From the NCBI GenBank assembly GCA_947074165.1, contig CAMTOT010000125.1, positions 1 to 8,045 on the forward strand: a stretch of DNA of 8,045 nucleotides, read 5' to 3'. The stretch is from an uncultured Bacteroidales bacterium. GTDB lineage: Bacteria > Bacteroidota > Bacteroidia > Bacteroidales > JAUNSR01. The position numbers and the translations under genes are program-made. The notes beneath the pieces are model-generated. The model was not told the DNA's origin. It did not search any database and saw only the letters and a program-made list of their open reading frames with translations. Of this stretch, positions 7,686-8,045 are shown piece by piece. Positions within the stretch are counted from its first letter, which is position 1. Each line of letters begins with the position of its first letter.

Positions 7686-7708
7686 TTATCGATATGAAAA
7701 ATCGATAA
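7686..7708. repeat. Inverted repeat (possible operator) upstream of the asparaginase gene
   Basis: TTATCGAT (7686-7693) and its exact reverse complement ATCGATAA (7701-7708) are separated by 7 bases. Each arm also contains the palindrome ATCGAT. The element sits 52 bases before the asparaginase ATG. Arm length and spacing would suit a dimeric regulator on one helix face. There is no T tract after it, so it is not a terminator. The sequence shows the repeat clearly; a regulatory role is inference. Confidence 0.45.
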
Positions 7709-7759
7709 AATATAATTACCAACGTAAACTTATCAGGTATTAATTTAATTTATATTGCT

Positions 7760-8045
7760 ATGAAGGTAAGAATTACAACTAACAGAATGATTATGGTTAT
7801 TGTAGCGGTGCTTTTCGCATTTACCGCATTTGCACAAAAGCCGAATATAAGAATTCTTGCAACAGGGGGGACAATAGCCGGCACAGGCGAGTCATCGGTA
7901 AAAACAAACTATACAGCCGGACAGGTAGCCATAGGGGCATTGCTTGCGGCTGTACCTCAGATTGAAGAAGTTGCTAATGTTGAAGGCGAGCAGGTTGTGA
8001 GAATCGGTTCTCAGGATATGACCGACGAGGTGTGGCTTATTCTTG
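7760..8045 (+). CDS. ansB: Type II L-asparaginase precursor (3' end beyond window)
   Basis: Secreted or periplasmic asparaginase that hydrolyses L-asparagine to aspartate and ammonia; only the first 95 codons are visible. Residues 1-25 form a signal peptide with a basic n-region, a hydrophobic core (MIMVIVAVLFAF) and an AFA|Q cleavage site. Gln at +1 is the usual Bacteroidetes pattern. The mature part aligns with E. coli AnsB at a constant offset of 26: nucleophile Thr12 = Thr38 (ATGGTIAG), Tyr25 = Tyr51 (NYT), Ser58-Gln59 = Ser84-Gln85 (IGSQDM). The second catalytic pair (Thr89/Asp90 in E. coli) lies beyond the window. The ATG at 7760 is preceded by AT-rich sequence without Shine-Dalgarno. 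It is separated from the SNF2 gene by 261 non-coding bases and so is probably its own transcription unit. Because of the signal peptide, the cytoplasmic type I enzyme is unlikely. Confidence 0.93.
   Translation, partial: MKVRITTNRMIMVIVAVLFAFTAFAQKPNIRILATGGTIAGTGESSVKTNYTAGQVAIGALLAAVPQIEEVANVEGEQVVRIGSQDMTDEVWLIL

Overview
The window looks like an assembled contig, or the start of one, from an AT-rich member of the Bacteroidetes, most likely Bacteroidales. Four things support this. None of the four complete or 5'-visible genes has a clear Shine-Dalgarno site, only A/T-rich leaders. One intergenic stretch carries a Bacteroides-type -7 box (TAnnTTTG). The asparaginase signal peptide is followed directly by Gln, as is typical of Bacteroidetes signal peptidase I substrates. 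The decarboxylase alpha subunit also resembles, from memory, the divergent form seen in this phylum. I cannot place the genus. The first 55 bases are not biological: they match an Illumina P7/TruSeq index adapter left at the contig end.

Region by region: 1-55 is adapter. Bases 56-3383 hold a tight oadG-oadA-oadB operon for a membrane-bound, biotin-dependent, Na+-pumping decarboxylase of the oxaloacetate decarboxylase type; oadG has lost its 5' end to the contig break. A strong intrinsic terminator (3411-3450) closes the operon. Bases 3485-7498 hold one very large gene (1337 aa) for a SNF2-family ATPase with an 880-residue N-terminal extension. Bases 7499-7759 are a non-coding AT-rich stretch with a promoter-like element, a short tandem repeat and a dyad. 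Bases 7760-8045 are the start of a secreted type II L-asparaginase gene that runs off the window. All genes are on the + strand.

The three Oad subunits should work as one complex. OadA transfers CO2 from oxaloacetate to its own biotin, OadB releases the CO2 and exports Na+, and OadG anchors and assembles the complex. Metal-binding and Na+-pathway residues are all present. Asparaginase makes aspartate, which can feed oxaloacetate, but it lies in a separate transcription unit and the link is only suggestive. The SNF2 ATPase belongs to a recognisable large bacterial architecture of unknown function. I see no nuclease, methylase or other partner that would make it a defence system. No RNA genes, CRISPR array, insertion sequence or attachment site was found. 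The points most worth a second look are the adapter chimera, the altered active-site loop and AccB-like biotinyl domain of OadA, and the helicase's long extension.
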